A stretch of 28,761 nt of DNA, from contig VSPN01000036.1 of the NCBI GenBank assembly GCA_009775355.1, positions 1-28,761 on the forward strand. The letters are read 5' to 3'. The notes under the pieces are model-generated. The model searched no databases and was not told the origin of the DNA. It saw nothing but the letters and a program-made list of their open reading frames with translations. The first letter of the stretch is position 1, and every line of letters begins with the position of its first letter. Of the stretch, positions 6,678 through 14,830 are shown in pieces. Source of the stretch: Muribaculaceae bacterium (GTDB taxonomy: Bacteria > Bacteroidota > Bacteroidia > Bacteroidales > Muribaculaceae). Both the position numbers and the translations under genes were made by a program.

Positions 6678-6693
6678 ATCGTTATCAGGATGT

Positions 6694-6797
6694 GAAGAGT
6701 GTTCTGTTCAAGATCCCGAAGAGGTCTTTTATTATTATAACCGCCAACGAGGAGAAAGGTTTTATGATTTATAAACTTTTTTTTAAGAACACTCTTC
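6694..6797. repeat. Perfect 12-bp inverted repeat flanking an AT-rich 80-bp spacer
   Basis: GAAGAGTGTTCT (6694-6705) and AGAACACTCTTC (6786-6797) are exact reverse complements. The spacer is AT-rich and has no gene. The left arm lies 17 bases upstream of the ATG at 6677, so it falls in the control region of the 121-aa protein gene. A target-site duplication was not seen. Confidence 0.45.
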
Positions 6798-6808
6798 CGC
6801 GAAATGCA

Positions 6809-6858
6809 GGACAGGCATTCCGCCTGACTCCATGGCCGGAGTCACAGAATGCCTGTCC
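6809..6858 (-). terminator. Terminator hairpin of the methylmalonyl-CoA decarboxylase operon
   Basis: A two-part stem: the outer arms GGACAGGCATTC (6809-6820) and GAATGCCTGTCC (6847-6858) pair perfectly, and the inner arms TGACTCC (6825-6831) and GGAGTCA (6838-6844) also pair perfectly. It lies 46 bases after the OadB stop. No strong U-tract follows on the minus strand, as is common for the large hairpins of this phylum. Confidence 0.7.
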
Positions 6859-6904
6859 GAAATATCTGATGTGCCTGTCGTGTGCGCGGGCAAGTCGGTT
6901 TTCA

Positions 6905-8074
6905 TTATCCGAGGAAACTCAGCAACACGCCGGCGGCCACTGCCGATCCGATCACACCCGCCACATTGGGCCCCATGGCATGCATAAGCAGGTAGTTTGT
7001 CGGATCATATTCGAGTCCCATGTTGTTGGATATGCGGGCTGCCATAGGCACCGCCGACACTCCGGCATTGCCGATGAGCGGATTGATCTTCTTGCCCGGC
7101 TTGAGAAGCAGGTTGAAGAGTTTCACCGACAGGACTCCGGTGCTTGATGCGATTATGAAAGCTGCGAAGCCGAGTCCGAATATCAGCAGAGTGTCTGTGT
7201 TGAGAAATTTGTCGGCCTGGGTTGACGCTCCGACTGTCAGACCGAGCAGAATGGTGACGATATCGGTCATGGCATTGCTTGCGGTTTTGGCCAGACGGGT
7301 TGTCACTCCGCTTTCTCTAAGCAGGTTGCCGAAGAAGAGCATGCCCAGCAGCGGAATGCCTGAAGGCACTACGAAGCAGGTGAGCAGCAGACCGACAACT
7401 GGAAATATTATTTTCTCGTTCTGGCTTACGACACGAGCCGGTTTCATCTTTATCATCCGCTCCTTCTGAGTGGTGAACAGGCGCATCAGAGGAGGTTGGA
7501 TCAGTGGTATGAGCGCCATGTAGGAGTAGGCTGACACTGCGACTGCGCCGAGCAGGTCAGGATTCAGCTTTGATGTGGTGAAAATGGCTGTCGGGCCATC
7601 GGCTCCGCCGATGATCGCCACGCATCCTGCCGATAGCGGATCAAATCTGCAAAGCAGAGCTAACATGTATGCTCCGAAGATGCCGAACTGCGCGCACGCG
7701 CCGATGATCATGAGCTTCGGGTTGGCAAGCAGAGCCGAGAAATCAGTCATGGCACCGATTCCGAGAAAAATCAGCGGAGGATACCATCCGCGTTCGACTC
7801 CGTTATAAAGAATGTTGAGCACAGAGCCTTCTTCATATATGCCGATTTCCATGCCCGGTTGGAATGGTATGTTTCCTATCAGCATTCCGAAGCCTATCGG
7901 CACAAGAAGCAGAGGCTCGAAGTTCTTTTTGACGGCAAGCCACACAAAGAATATGCCGACAGCGAGCATGGCGAGATTCTCCCACTCGCAATTATAGAAA
8001 CCCGTGAATTTCCAGAATTCGGAGATTGTCTGTGTCATGAAGTCCCCGAATGAATATACGTCGAGCAATATCAT
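6905..8074 (-). CDS. Sodium-translocating decarboxylase beta subunit (OadB/MmdB)
   Basis: A 389-aa integral membrane protein of the OadB/GcdB/MmdB family. It decarboxylates carboxybiotin handed over by the biotin carrier and couples this to Na+ export across the inner membrane. Many hydrophobic segments are visible from residue 34 to the C-terminus, and the conserved GGADGPT motif is at residues 156-162, in the region known to bind sodium. The C-terminal MGPNVAGVIGSAVAAG segment is also typical. Length is normal. The ATG at 8074 is used here, 3 bases after the carrier gene stop; the Met at residue 13 is an alternative start. It is the last gene of the mce-mmdA unit and is followed by a large hairpin. 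Confidence 0.93.
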   Translation of the reverse strand: MILLDVYSFGDFMTQTISEFWKFTGFYNCEWENLAMLAVGIFFVWLAVKKNFEPLLLVPIGFGMLIGNIPFQPGMEIGIYEEGSVLNILYNGVERGWYPPLIFLGIGAMTDFSALLANPKLMIIGACAQFGIFGAYMLALLCRFDPLSAGCVAIIGGADGPTAIFTTSKLNPDLLGAVAVSAYSYMALIPLIQPPLMRLFTTQKERMIKMKPARVVSQNEKIIFPVVGLLLTCFVVPSGIPLLGMLFFGNLLRESGVTTRLAKTASNAMTDIVTILLGLTVGASTQADKFLNTDTLLIFGLGFAAFIIASSTGVLSVKLFNLLLKPGKKINPLIGNAGVSAVPMAARISNNMGLEYDPTNYLLMHAMGPNVAGVIGSAVAAGVLLSFLG

Positions 8075-8077
8075 GGG

Positions 8078-8515
8078 TTATTCTATTATCATTATGTCAG
8101 AACCCTCAAGTATCGCGTCGCCGACGTTTACAAGTATCTGCTTGACAATACCGCCTTTTACTGTGCGTATGTCGTTTTCCATCTTCATCGCTTCGAGCAC
8201 GCCTACCTTGTCTCCAGCTTTTACGGAGTCTCCGACTTTGACATCGATGCTCATGACTGTGCCCGGCAGAGGACTTTTCACTGCCTCGGCCGAGCCGACC
8301 ACTGCGGGTTTCGGTGCAGGCCGCGATGTGGTGGCTGCCGCAGGACCGTGGTTGGTCTGTCCGGACTGGCTGAGTACCGGCTTCTGCGGAGCCTTGCGGT
8401 CCAGTTCTACTTTATACGGAACACCGTTTACTTCAACGGTGGCTTCATTGTCCACTATATCGCCTATGGCGACTGTGAACTTCATTCCGTTGATCTTATA
8501 TTTGTATTCTTTCAT
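8078..8515 (-). CDS. Biotin carrier subunit of methylmalonyl-CoA decarboxylase
   Basis: A 145-aa biotin carrier protein. The C-terminal half (residues 80-145) is a biotinyl domain with the biotin site EAMKMEND, Lys111. It is preceded by an Ala/Pro/Thr-rich flexible linker (about residues 42-75) and an N-terminal domain of about 40 residues (KEYKYKINGMKFTVAIGDI) usual for the gamma/C subunits of sodium-pump decarboxylases. It carries CO2 from the MmdA carboxyltransferase to OadB. It lies 58 bp after the OadG-like gene and 3 bp before oadB, so it is within the operon. It needs biotin protein ligase, which is not in the window. Confidence 0.93.
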   Translation of the reverse strand: MKEYKYKINGMKFTVAIGDIVDNEATVEVNGVPYKVELDRKAPQKPVLSQSGQTNHGPAAATTSRPAPKPAVVGSAEAVKSPLPGTVMSIDVKVGDSVKAGDKVGVLEAMKMENDIRTVKGGIVKQILVNVGDAILEGSDIMIIE

Positions 8516-8574
8516 TTTTTGCTATGGAAAGGAAAGGGTATTGGTTAACTGTATTATTTTTGACCTTTTATATT

Positions 8575-9177
8575 CTATATCTTACCCGATGGTCTGGATT
8601 TTGAATGCTCCTGGATGTGTCGCATGTTGTAGATCTTCGAGTTCCATGGTGAATATGCCTTACGCATACGGCGTATGGTGAGGATCGTGTCCTCCATGTC
8701 ATGGCCGTGTCCGGAATGCTCGGCGAGTGCCATGCTGATGGCAGCGATTACTTCGCCGGAATCCAGCTCTTCGTGGTGGTCTTCTGCCTCTTCAGGCGTC
8801 ACACCGTGTGCGAGACGCTTGCGGTGCTTCTGGAAAGATGAAGAGACTTTGCCGAAAAGCAGGAAGAGGATGCTGAGTATCAGAAGCGCCGACAGCACGA
8901 TAGACATGGCTATGATCGTGATCGCTCCGCCATATTTGTCATTTTCTGCGGCGTTGCGGGCTTTCTCGGCCTGGATCATCTTGCGCGTCAATTCGCTTTG
9001 CTGCACCGGATCGACAGTCTGTCCGGTGGCCGACGCTTCGCCTGCGTCTGTCAGGATTATCTCCGTCTCGACAACGGAATATTCCCGGTCGGACTGGGCA
9101 GCCGCCGTGGCAGCTGCCGGCGTCACCGCCAGCAGCGCCACGCCGAGTGCCGCACTGAGTATTGTCTTTTTAAGCAT
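8575..9177 (-). CDS. OadG-like (delta/gamma) membrane subunit of the sodium-pump decarboxylase
   Basis: A 200-aa protein with an N-terminal signal-like hydrophobic segment (KKTILSAALGVALLAVTPAA) followed by a periplasmic stretch. A strong membrane helix (about residues 83-108, AITIIAMSIVLSALLILSIL) comes next. The cytoplasmic tail contains a His/Glu-rich part and the conserved end TIRRMRKAYSPWNSKIYNMR. Single-helix subunits of the OadG family assemble the decarboxylase complex around OadB. The classical family member is only 80-110 aa; the signal-like start and long tail are, as far as I know, the Bacteroidetes form. The position between mmdA and the carrier gene supports the call. Confidence 0.85.
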   Translation of the reverse strand: MLKKTILSAALGVALLAVTPAAATAAAQSDREYSVVETEIILTDAGEASATGQTVDPVQQSELTRKMIQAEKARNAAENDKYGGAITIIAMSIVLSALLILSILFLLFGKVSSSFQKHRKRLAHGVTPEEAEDHHEELDSGEVIAAISMALAEHSGHGHDMEDTILTIRRMRKAYSPWNSKIYNMRHIQEHSKSRPSGKI

Positions 9178-9197
9178 TTCTTTTGCTTGCTTCTGTT

Positions 9198-10751
9198 TTA
9201 CAGAGGAATGTTGCCGTGCTTCTTGGCCGGATTGGTCTGCTTCTTGGTCGAAAGCATGTTGAGGGCCTTGATCACGCGGAAACGGGTGTTGCGCGGTTCA
9301 ATGACATCGTCGATGTAACCGTATTTCGCCGCCTGATAGGGATTGGCGAACAGATCGCGGTATTCATCCTCTTTCATCTTGATGAACTCCTTGGGATTCT
9401 CTGCTGTCTTGGCCTCTTTTGCGTAGAGCACTCCGACCGCGCCCTCGGCGCCCATAACGGCGATCTCGGCCGAAGGCCATGCGTAGTTCATGTCGCCGCG
9501 GAGCTGCTTGCAGCTCATCACGATGTGGCTGCCGCCGTAGCTCTTGCGAAGTGTCACTGTCACTTTGGGCACTGTCGCCTCGCCGTATGCGTAGAGAAGC
9601 TTCGCGCCGTGGAGTATGACGCCGTTGTATTCCTGACCTGTGCCGGGAAGGAAGCCCGGTACGTCAACAAGTGTCACCAGAGGAATATTGAACGCGTCGC
9701 AGAAACGCACGAAGCGCGCGCCTTTGCGCGATGCGTTCGAGTCAAGCACGCCGGCAAGTATCTTGGGTTGGTTGGCAACTATGCCGACAGCCTGACCGTT
9801 GAAGCGTGCGAAACCGATGATGATGTTCTTTGCGAAGTCTTTCGACACTTCGAGGAATTCGCCGTTGTCGACCACCGAGGCGATGACCTCATACATGTCG
9901 TAGCTCTGCTTCGGATTGTCGGGAATGATGTCGTTGAGTTTGTCTTCAAGACGGTCGATCGGATCCTTGCAGTCCACAAGGGGTGTCTCCTCAAGATTGT
10001 TCTGAGGGATATAGCTCATGAGCTTGCGCACGAGCTTGAGGGCGTCTTCCTCGGTGTCGGCCGCGAAGTGTGTCACACCGCTCTTGGTGGCGTGAACCGA
10101 CGCGCCTCCGAGCTGCTCCTGCGTCACGTCTTCGCCGGTAACGGTCTTCACAACCGAGGGGCCGGTGAGGAACATGTAGCTCAGTCCTTTGGTCATGATG
10201 GTGAAGTCGGTCAGGGCAGGACTGTAGACCGCGCCGCCCGCGCAGGGACCCATGATGGCCGATATCTGAGGAATCACGCCCGAGGCCATGATGTTGCGTT
10301 GGAAAATCTCGGAGTATCCCGCAAGTGCGTTGATACCTTCCTGAATACGTGCACCGCCGGAGTCGTTGAGGCCGATCACCGGGGCTCCCATCTTCATGGC
10401 GAGATCCATAACCTTGCATATTTTCTGCGACATAGTCTCTGACAGAGAACCACCGAATACGGTGAAATCCTGTGCGAAGACATATACCAGACGACCGTCG
10501 ATTGTTCCGAAACCGGTCACCACGCCGTCTCCGAGGATGTGCTTCTTGTCCTGGCCGAAGTTGGTGCAACGGTGGGTGACGAACATGTCAAGCTCCTCGA
10601 AGCTCCCCTCGTCAAGAAGCATCGCGATGCGTTCGCGTGCGGTATATTTGCCACGTGCGTGCTGTTTCTCGATAGCTTTTTCTCCGCCGCCGAGACGAGC
10701 CTTGGCACGGTTTTCGATCAGATGGCTGATCTTTTCTTCCTGTTTGCTCAT
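9198..10751 (-). CDS. mmdA: Methylmalonyl-CoA decarboxylase carboxyltransferase subunit (acyl-CoA carboxylase beta)
   Basis: A 517-aa carboxyltransferase of the crotonase-like fold. It transfers the carboxyl group of (S)-methylmalonyl-CoA to biotin, giving propionyl-CoA. Two ClpP/crotonase-like halves are visible. The N-terminal one has GGSLSETMSQKI, the oxyanion-hole region DSGGARIQEG and MGPCAGGAVYSPALTDF. The C-terminal one has VDVPGFLPGTGQE and a GGSHIVMSCKQL segment. The full length is normal. Because the neighbours are an epimerase, a biotin carrier and OadB, I read it as the decarboxylase alpha subunit rather than propionyl-CoA carboxylase beta, with which it is homologous. It lies 40 bp after mce. 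Confidence 0.93.
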   Translation of the reverse strand: MSKQEEKISHLIENRAKARLGGGEKAIEKQHARGKYTARERIAMLLDEGSFEELDMFVTHRCTNFGQDKKHILGDGVVTGFGTIDGRLVYVFAQDFTVFGGSLSETMSQKICKVMDLAMKMGAPVIGLNDSGGARIQEGINALAGYSEIFQRNIMASGVIPQISAIMGPCAGGAVYSPALTDFTIMTKGLSYMFLTGPSVVKTVTGEDVTQEQLGGASVHATKSGVTHFAADTEEDALKLVRKLMSYIPQNNLEETPLVDCKDPIDRLEDKLNDIIPDNPKQSYDMYEVIASVVDNGEFLEVSKDFAKNIIIGFARFNGQAVGIVANQPKILAGVLDSNASRKGARFVRFCDAFNIPLVTLVDVPGFLPGTGQEYNGVILHGAKLLYAYGEATVPKVTVTLRKSYGGSHIVMSCKQLRGDMNYAWPSAEIAVMGAEGAVGVLYAKEAKTAENPKEFIKMKEDEYRDLFANPYQAAKYGYIDDVIEPRNTRFRVIKALNMLSTKKQTNPAKKHGNIPL

Positions 10752-10792
10752 TTCTGTTGTGTTTGTGTTGTCTTATTGAGGTTGTCTGGATT

Positions 10793-11212
10793 TCATTTGT
10801 TGGGATCCTCGCAGAGCTCTGTCAGAACAGCCTCTGTCGATTTCGGATGAAGGAACGCGATCTGAAGACCGTCGGCACCGCCGCGCGGCGCCTTGTCGAT
10901 CACTTTCACTCCCTTCTCCTGCACCTCTTCAAGTGCGTTTGCCACACCGTCTTTTACTGCGAACGCCATGTGGTGCATTCCGCCGCGTCCACCGTTTTTC
11001 TCGATGAATTTGGCGATGGTGCTTTCAGGGCAGGTCGCTTCAAGAAGCTCGATCTTTGTGTCGCCGACCTTGAAGAATGCGGTGGTCACTTTCTGATCCT
11101 CCACGACTTCCTGCTTGTAGCATTTGAGACCGAGTACATTCTCATAGTACTTGATAGCCTCCTCGAGGTTGGGAACTGCTATCCCGATGTGTTCAATGTG
11201 CGAAATTTTCAT
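10793..11212 (-). CDS. mce: Methylmalonyl-CoA epimerase
   Basis: A 139-aa vicinal oxygen chelate (glyoxalase-like) protein that interconverts (R)- and (S)-methylmalonyl-CoA. The metal-binding His8 in the opening EHIGIAVPNL, the His80-His81 pair in GGMHHMAFAV, and the C-terminal glutamate in FLHPKSTEAVLTELCE are all in place. The length is normal for the family. It is the first gene of the operon mce-mmdA-oadG-like-carrier-oadB. Together with methylmalonyl-CoA mutase (not in the window) these genes turn succinyl-CoA into propionyl-CoA while exporting sodium, the standard route to propionate in Bacteroidales. Confidence 0.95.
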   Translation of the reverse strand: MKISHIEHIGIAVPNLEEAIKYYENVLGLKCYKQEVVEDQKVTTAFFKVGDTKIELLEATCPESTIAKFIEKNGGRGGMHHMAFAVKDGVANALEEVQEKGVKVIDKAPRGGADGLQIAFLHPKSTEAVLTELCEDPNK

Positions 11213-11284
11213 TGAAGTGTTAGTTTTAGGTTATTGCGTTTGGGTTGATTTCTTTGTTCACATTATTCAATGTGGAATGTCATG

Positions 11285-11317
11285 CAAATTTAGTCAAAAA
11301 ATCGGACTTTCCGGCAA
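11285..11317 (-). promoter_or_regulatory. Promoter of the mce-mmdA operon
   Basis: On the minus strand a -33 TTG (11317-11315) is followed after 22 bp by a perfect -7 box TAAATTTG (11292-11285). The spacer is slightly long for the phylum. The predicted leader is about 65 bases. Confidence 0.4.
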
Positions 11318-11463
11318 TTCATGTCTCAAATTTTATAAGGTCTCTTTGCCGGTCGCTTGTTTTTCTATAAAGAATAATGTTTGGGCCTCTCTTTGTAACA
11401 GTCGTAATATGCACATGATTTGCCGCAATATTGCCGGCTGCGTCGTTTCTTGATGTGACGGAA

Positions 11464-11495
11464 TTAGGAAATGTCGCAAAAAATTTCTAATTTTG
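11464..11495 (+). promoter_or_regulatory. Promoter of the lpxD-lpxC/fabZ-lpxA operon
   Basis: The -33 TTAG (11464-11467, one mismatch) is followed after 20 bp by a perfect -7 box TAATTTTG (11488-11495). The predicted leader is about 75 bases before the ATG at 11579. Confidence 0.5.
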
Positions 11496-11578
11496 CCTGT
11501 AATTATATAATTGCGTCCGGGATCTGCTTCTGGCCGAACCCGAAGGCATGCCAGTAAAACTGATTAAAACCGACAGTA

Positions 11579-12574
11579 ATGAAAGTGACTCCGCTCCTGA
11601 TCGCCTCTATGACAGACGGCATTGTGGAGGGTGACGAAAATATCGAGATAACCGGATTCGCCAAGATCGAAGAGGCGAAACCGGGTGAGATCTCATTTAT
11701 AGCCAACCCGAAATACGCACATTTCCTGACATCCACCAAAGCTTCAGTTCTTCTTGTGGGACGCGACTTGCCGAAACCTGAAGACCGCCCGTGTCCCACG
11801 CTGGTGCGTGTGGATGATCCGTACGTGGCGGTGGCCAACCTGCTTGCGGCTTTCGAATCGCAGAAACCCAAGCCGCAAGGAATCGAGCAGCCCTCATTTG
11901 TGGCCGACGGTGTGGAAATACCAGAGGGCGCATATGTCGGAGCTTTCGCTTATATTGGCCATGGTGTGAAACTTGGCCGCAATGTAAAGATATATCCGCA
12001 GGCATATGTCGGCGACGGAGTTGTGATAGGCGATGAGTCGGTGATCCGTCCGGGAGTCAGGATCTATGAAGGCTGCTCGATCGGCAGACGATGCATCATC
12101 CACAGCGGTGCGGTCATAGGGGCCGACGGATTTGGCTTCGCTCCTCTTCCTGACGGATCTTACGAAAAAATCGCGCAGATCGGAAATGTCGTGATTGAAG
12201 ATGATGTCGAGATCGGGGCCAACACGACTGTAGACCGTGCCACATTCGGCTCTACTCGTGTCGGCAGGGGCACAAAGCTTGACAATCTGATCCAGATAGC
12301 CCATAATGTCGAACTTGGTGAGAACAATGTCTTTGCCGCCCAGACCGGAGTGGCCGGATCAACACGCATCGGCTCGCGCAACCGTGTCGGAGGACAGTGC
12401 GGTTTTGCCGGACACATCAGGATCGGCGATGAAAACGAATTCGGCGCCCAGTCCGGAATTCCTGGCAACGTCGGAGACCGCCGCCGACTCATCGGATATC
12501 CTGCGGTCGATATTATCCGGTTCGCACGTACGCAGGTATATCTCGGACGGCTTTCCGAACTATTCAAGAAATAA
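11579..12574 (+). CDS. lpxD: UDP-3-O-acylglucosamine N-acyltransferase
   Basis: A 331-aa acyltransferase that adds the second 3-hydroxyacyl chain in lipid A synthesis, from acyl-ACP to UDP-3-O-acylglucosamine. The N-terminal domain (residues 1-100) has the LpxD-specific nucleotide-binding fold with ISFIANPKYAHFL. Residues 105-310 are a left-handed beta helix of hexapeptide repeats such as IGDESV and IGANTT. The probable catalytic His242 is in the segment NLIQIAHNVELGENN. A C-terminal helix (IIRFARTQVYLGRLSELFKK) closes the protein. Length is close to the 341 aa of the E. coli enzyme. It is the first gene of an lpx operon, 18 bp before lpxC-fabZ. Confidence 0.97.
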   Translation: MKVTPLLIASMTDGIVEGDENIEITGFAKIEEAKPGEISFIANPKYAHFLTSTKASVLLVGRDLPKPEDRPCPTLVRVDDPYVAVANLLAAFESQKPKPQGIEQPSFVADGVEIPEGAYVGAFAYIGHGVKLGRNVKIYPQAYVGDGVVIGDESVIRPGVRIYEGCSIGRRCIIHSGAVIGADGFGFAPLPDGSYEKIAQIGNVVIEDDVEIGANTTVDRATFGSTRVGRGTKLDNLIQIAHNVELGENNVFAAQTGVAGSTRIGSRNRVGGQCGFAGHIRIGDENEFGAQSGIPGNVGDRRRLIGYPAVDIIRFARTQVYLGRLSELFKK

Positions 12575-12592
12575 TAATACGTACACAACAAT

Positions 12593-13978
12593 ATGAAACA
12601 ACTAACCTTAAAAGGCTCTTTCGCGGTCAGCGGAAAGGGACTCCATTCCGGTCTGCAGATCAATGCTGTCTTCAATCCGGCTCCGGAGAACACCGGCTAT
12701 AAATTCCACCGCACGGATCTCGAAGGTGAACCTGTGATCGACGCCATAGCGGAGAATGTGGTTGATACCCGCCGGGGCACAGTGATCGGAAATCGAAAAG
12801 GAGATGTGGTCAGCACAATCGAGCATGCCATGGCCGCGCTTTACGCCGCAGGCGTCGACAACTGTATGATTGATGTCAACGGACCTGAACTTCCGATTCT
12901 TGACGGCAGCGCAATCGAATATGTCGACAAGATCGAGGCTGTCGGTCTCGTCGAGCAGAATGCCGACAAAGACTTTTATATAATAAAGGAAAAAACGCGC
13001 TTCAAGGACGAAGAGACCGGTTCGACGCTAACCATCTACCCTGACGACGGTTTCAGCGTCGAGTGTATGGTGGAGTACAATTCAGCCGTATTGCCCAACC
13101 AGTTCGCCGTGCTCGACGATCTCGCCGAGTTCCGTCAGGAGGTCGCAAACGCCCGCACCTTCGTTTTTGTCAGGGAAATCGAGCAGCTTGTCGATGCAAA
13201 TCTCATCAAGGGAGGCGATCTCGACAACGCGATCGTGATATATGATGAAAAAATTCCCCAGGACCGGATCGACCACATCTGCGATGTCATGAGCGTTCCC
13301 CACATGCAGATCAACCAGCTCGGTTACATAAATCCGAAGCCTCTCGTGTGGGACAACGAGCCGGCCCGCCACAAGATCATGGATGTCATCGGCGATATCG
13401 CTCTTATCGGACGTCCCATCAAGGGGCGTGTGGTGGCTGTCCGCCCCGGACATACGGTCAACAACAAGTTCACCCGCATGGTGCGCCACGAGGTGAAGCA
13501 CACGGAGATCCAGGCTCCTGTCTATAACCCCAACGTCGCGCCTGTGATCGACATAAACGGAATACGCAAACTGATTCCGCACCGTTATCCGTTCCTGCTT
13601 ATCGACAAGGTGATTGAACTTGACAAGAAGCATATCGTCGCTGTCAAGAATGTCACGGTCAACGAACCTTTCTTTCAGGGACACTTCCCCGATGAACCGG
13701 TGATGCCTGGCGTGCTTCAGGTCGAGGCCATGGCTCAGGCGGCAGGTGTGCTTGTGCTGAATTTCCTTGAAGAGCCTGAGACATACTCCACATATTTCCT
13801 CAAGATCGACAATGTCAAGTTCCGTCAGAAAGTTGTTCCAGGCAATACACTGCTCATGAATGTTTCGCTTATGACCGAGATAAGGCGCGGATGCGCACTT
13901 GTCAAAGGATACTCGTTTGTAGGCGAGAAAATCGTTTGCGAGGCCGAGTTTATGGCGCAAATCATCAAAAACAAGTAA
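12593..13978 (+). CDS. lpxC-fabZ: Bifunctional LpxC deacetylase / FabZ dehydratase
   Basis: A 461-aa fusion. Residues 1-305 are UDP-3-O-acyl-N-acetylglucosamine deacetylase, the committed zinc-dependent step of lipid A synthesis. His78 (in STIEHAM) and His260/Asp264 (in RHKIMD) should bind zinc, and His287 in RPGHTVNN matches the catalytic histidine. Residues 320-461 are a hot-dog (3R)-hydroxyacyl-ACP dehydratase, FabZ, with IPHRYPFLLID, the catalytic GHFP (His364) and Glu378. The fusion is a known feature of Bacteroidetes and links supply of hydroxyacyl chains to their use. Both active sites appear intact. It lies 18 bp after lpxD and 11 bp before lpxA. Confidence 0.97.
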   Translation: MKQLTLKGSFAVSGKGLHSGLQINAVFNPAPENTGYKFHRTDLEGEPVIDAIAENVVDTRRGTVIGNRKGDVVSTIEHAMAALYAAGVDNCMIDVNGPELPILDGSAIEYVDKIEAVGLVEQNADKDFYIIKEKTRFKDEETGSTLTIYPDDGFSVECMVEYNSAVLPNQFAVLDDLAEFRQEVANARTFVFVREIEQLVDANLIKGGDLDNAIVIYDEKIPQDRIDHICDVMSVPHMQINQLGYINPKPLVWDNEPARHKIMDVIGDIALIGRPIKGRVVAVRPGHTVNNKFTRMVRHEVKHTEIQAPVYNPNVAPVIDINGIRKLIPHRYPFLLIDKVIELDKKHIVAVKNVTVNEPFFQGHFPDEPVMPGVLQVEAMAQAAGVLVLNFLEEPETYSTYFLKIDNVKFRQKVVPGNTLLMNVSLMTEIRRGCALVKGYSFVGEKIVCEAEFMAQIIKNK

Positions 13979-13989
13979 TCTCTTCAGCT

Positions 13990-14763
13990 ATGAGCAATTT
14001 TTATAAGGTAAGCCCTGACGCAAAGATAGGCAACAATGTCAGCATCGGCGACTTCTCCACAATCTATGAAGATGTGGAGATCGGCGATAATACCGTGATC
14101 TACGGCAATGTCACGATCTTCCCCGGAGCGCGTATCGGCAGCGGCGTCACAATCTTCCCCGGTGCCGTCATATCGGCAATTCCCCAGGATCTTAAATTCC
14201 ATGGTGAGGAGACATTCGCCTATATCGGCGACGGCACTACTCTCCGTGAGTGCGTTACTGTCAACCGCGGAACCGCCTCGAAAGGCAAGACTGTAGTCGG
14301 AAAGAACTGCCTCATCATGGCCTACAACCATATCGCGCACGACTGCCGCATCGGCGACCGTGTCATAATGTCGAACGCATGTCAGCTTGCAGGCGAGGTG
14401 CAGGTAGACGACGCAGCTGTCATCGGAGGTGGAAGCCTCATCCATCAGTTCTGTCATCTCGGTCGCAATATCATGCTGCAGGGCGGGGCTCTGGTCAACA
14501 AGGATATTCCTCCCTTTGTCAAGGCCGCCCGCGAGCCTATCTCATATGTCGGTCTCAATTCGGTGGGTCTTCACAGAAATCACTTCACCGACGAGGAGAT
14601 CAAGCAGATCAATGATATCTACCGCATCATCTACCTGAGCGACCTCAACGTGACCAATGCGGTGAAGGTAATTCTCGACACTCTGCCCGAGTCTGAATAT
14701 CGCACGGAGATTGTTGATTTCGTTACAAACTCCAACCGTGGAATCATACGCTCGGCTATCTGA
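13990..14763 (+). CDS. lpxA: UDP-N-acetylglucosamine O-acyltransferase
   Basis: A 257-aa enzyme that transfers a 3-hydroxyacyl chain from ACP to UDP-GlcNAc, the first step of lipid A synthesis. Hexapeptide repeats (IGNNVS, IGDNTV, IGSGVT and others) build the left-handed beta helix over residues 10-190. The region YNHIAHDCRIGDRV carries the likely catalytic His117, and a helical C-terminus starts at about residue 195. The start is the ATG at 13990, which gives the normal LpxA N-terminus. The frame is open further upstream, but that would overlap the FabZ domain. It is the last gene of the operon, 24 bp before a perfect palindromic terminator. Confidence 0.97.
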   Translation: MSNFYKVSPDAKIGNNVSIGDFSTIYEDVEIGDNTVIYGNVTIFPGARIGSGVTIFPGAVISAIPQDLKFHGEETFAYIGDGTTLRECVTVNRGTASKGKTVVGKNCLIMAYNHIAHDCRIGDRVIMSNACQLAGEVQVDDAAVIGGGSLIHQFCHLGRNIMLQGGALVNKDIPPFVKAAREPISYVGLNSVGLHRNHFTDEEIKQINDIYRIIYLSDLNVTNAVKVILDTLPESEYRTEIVDFVTNSNRGIIRSAI

Positions 14764-14786
14764 CCGTGCGACTGTAAATATTGCAG

Positions 14787-14830
14787 AAAAAAAGAAGAAG
14801 AGACTTCATGAAGTCTCTTCTTCTTTTTTT
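14787..14830. terminator. Perfect 44-bp palindromic terminator shared by lpxA and the convergent SDR gene
   Basis: The arms 14787-14808 and 14809-14830 are exact reverse complements. The outer seven bases of each arm are A or T runs, so it terminates in both directions. The last seven codons and stop codon of the minus-strand SDR gene lie inside the stem. Confidence 0.92.

Larger units (their letters stand above)
11213..11578. other. Divergent control region between mce and lpxD
   Basis: This 366-bp stretch contains no supported gene. It holds a candidate promoter toward mce near 11285-11317 and one toward lpxD at 11464-11495. The middle part (about 11320-11440) shows no repeat or structure that I can support. 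Confidence 0.6.

Noticed and set aside
9183..10442. Long open frame (419 codons) on the plus strand opposite mmdA
   Set aside because: It is a mirror of the strongly biased GC-rich codons of mmdA, has no recognisable domain, and the minus strand encodes a complete, well-conserved carboxyltransferase.
13082..13960. Open frame of 292 codons on the minus strand opposite lpxC-fabZ
   Set aside because: It is a shadow of a fully conserved two-domain enzyme, with no start signal and no family resemblance.
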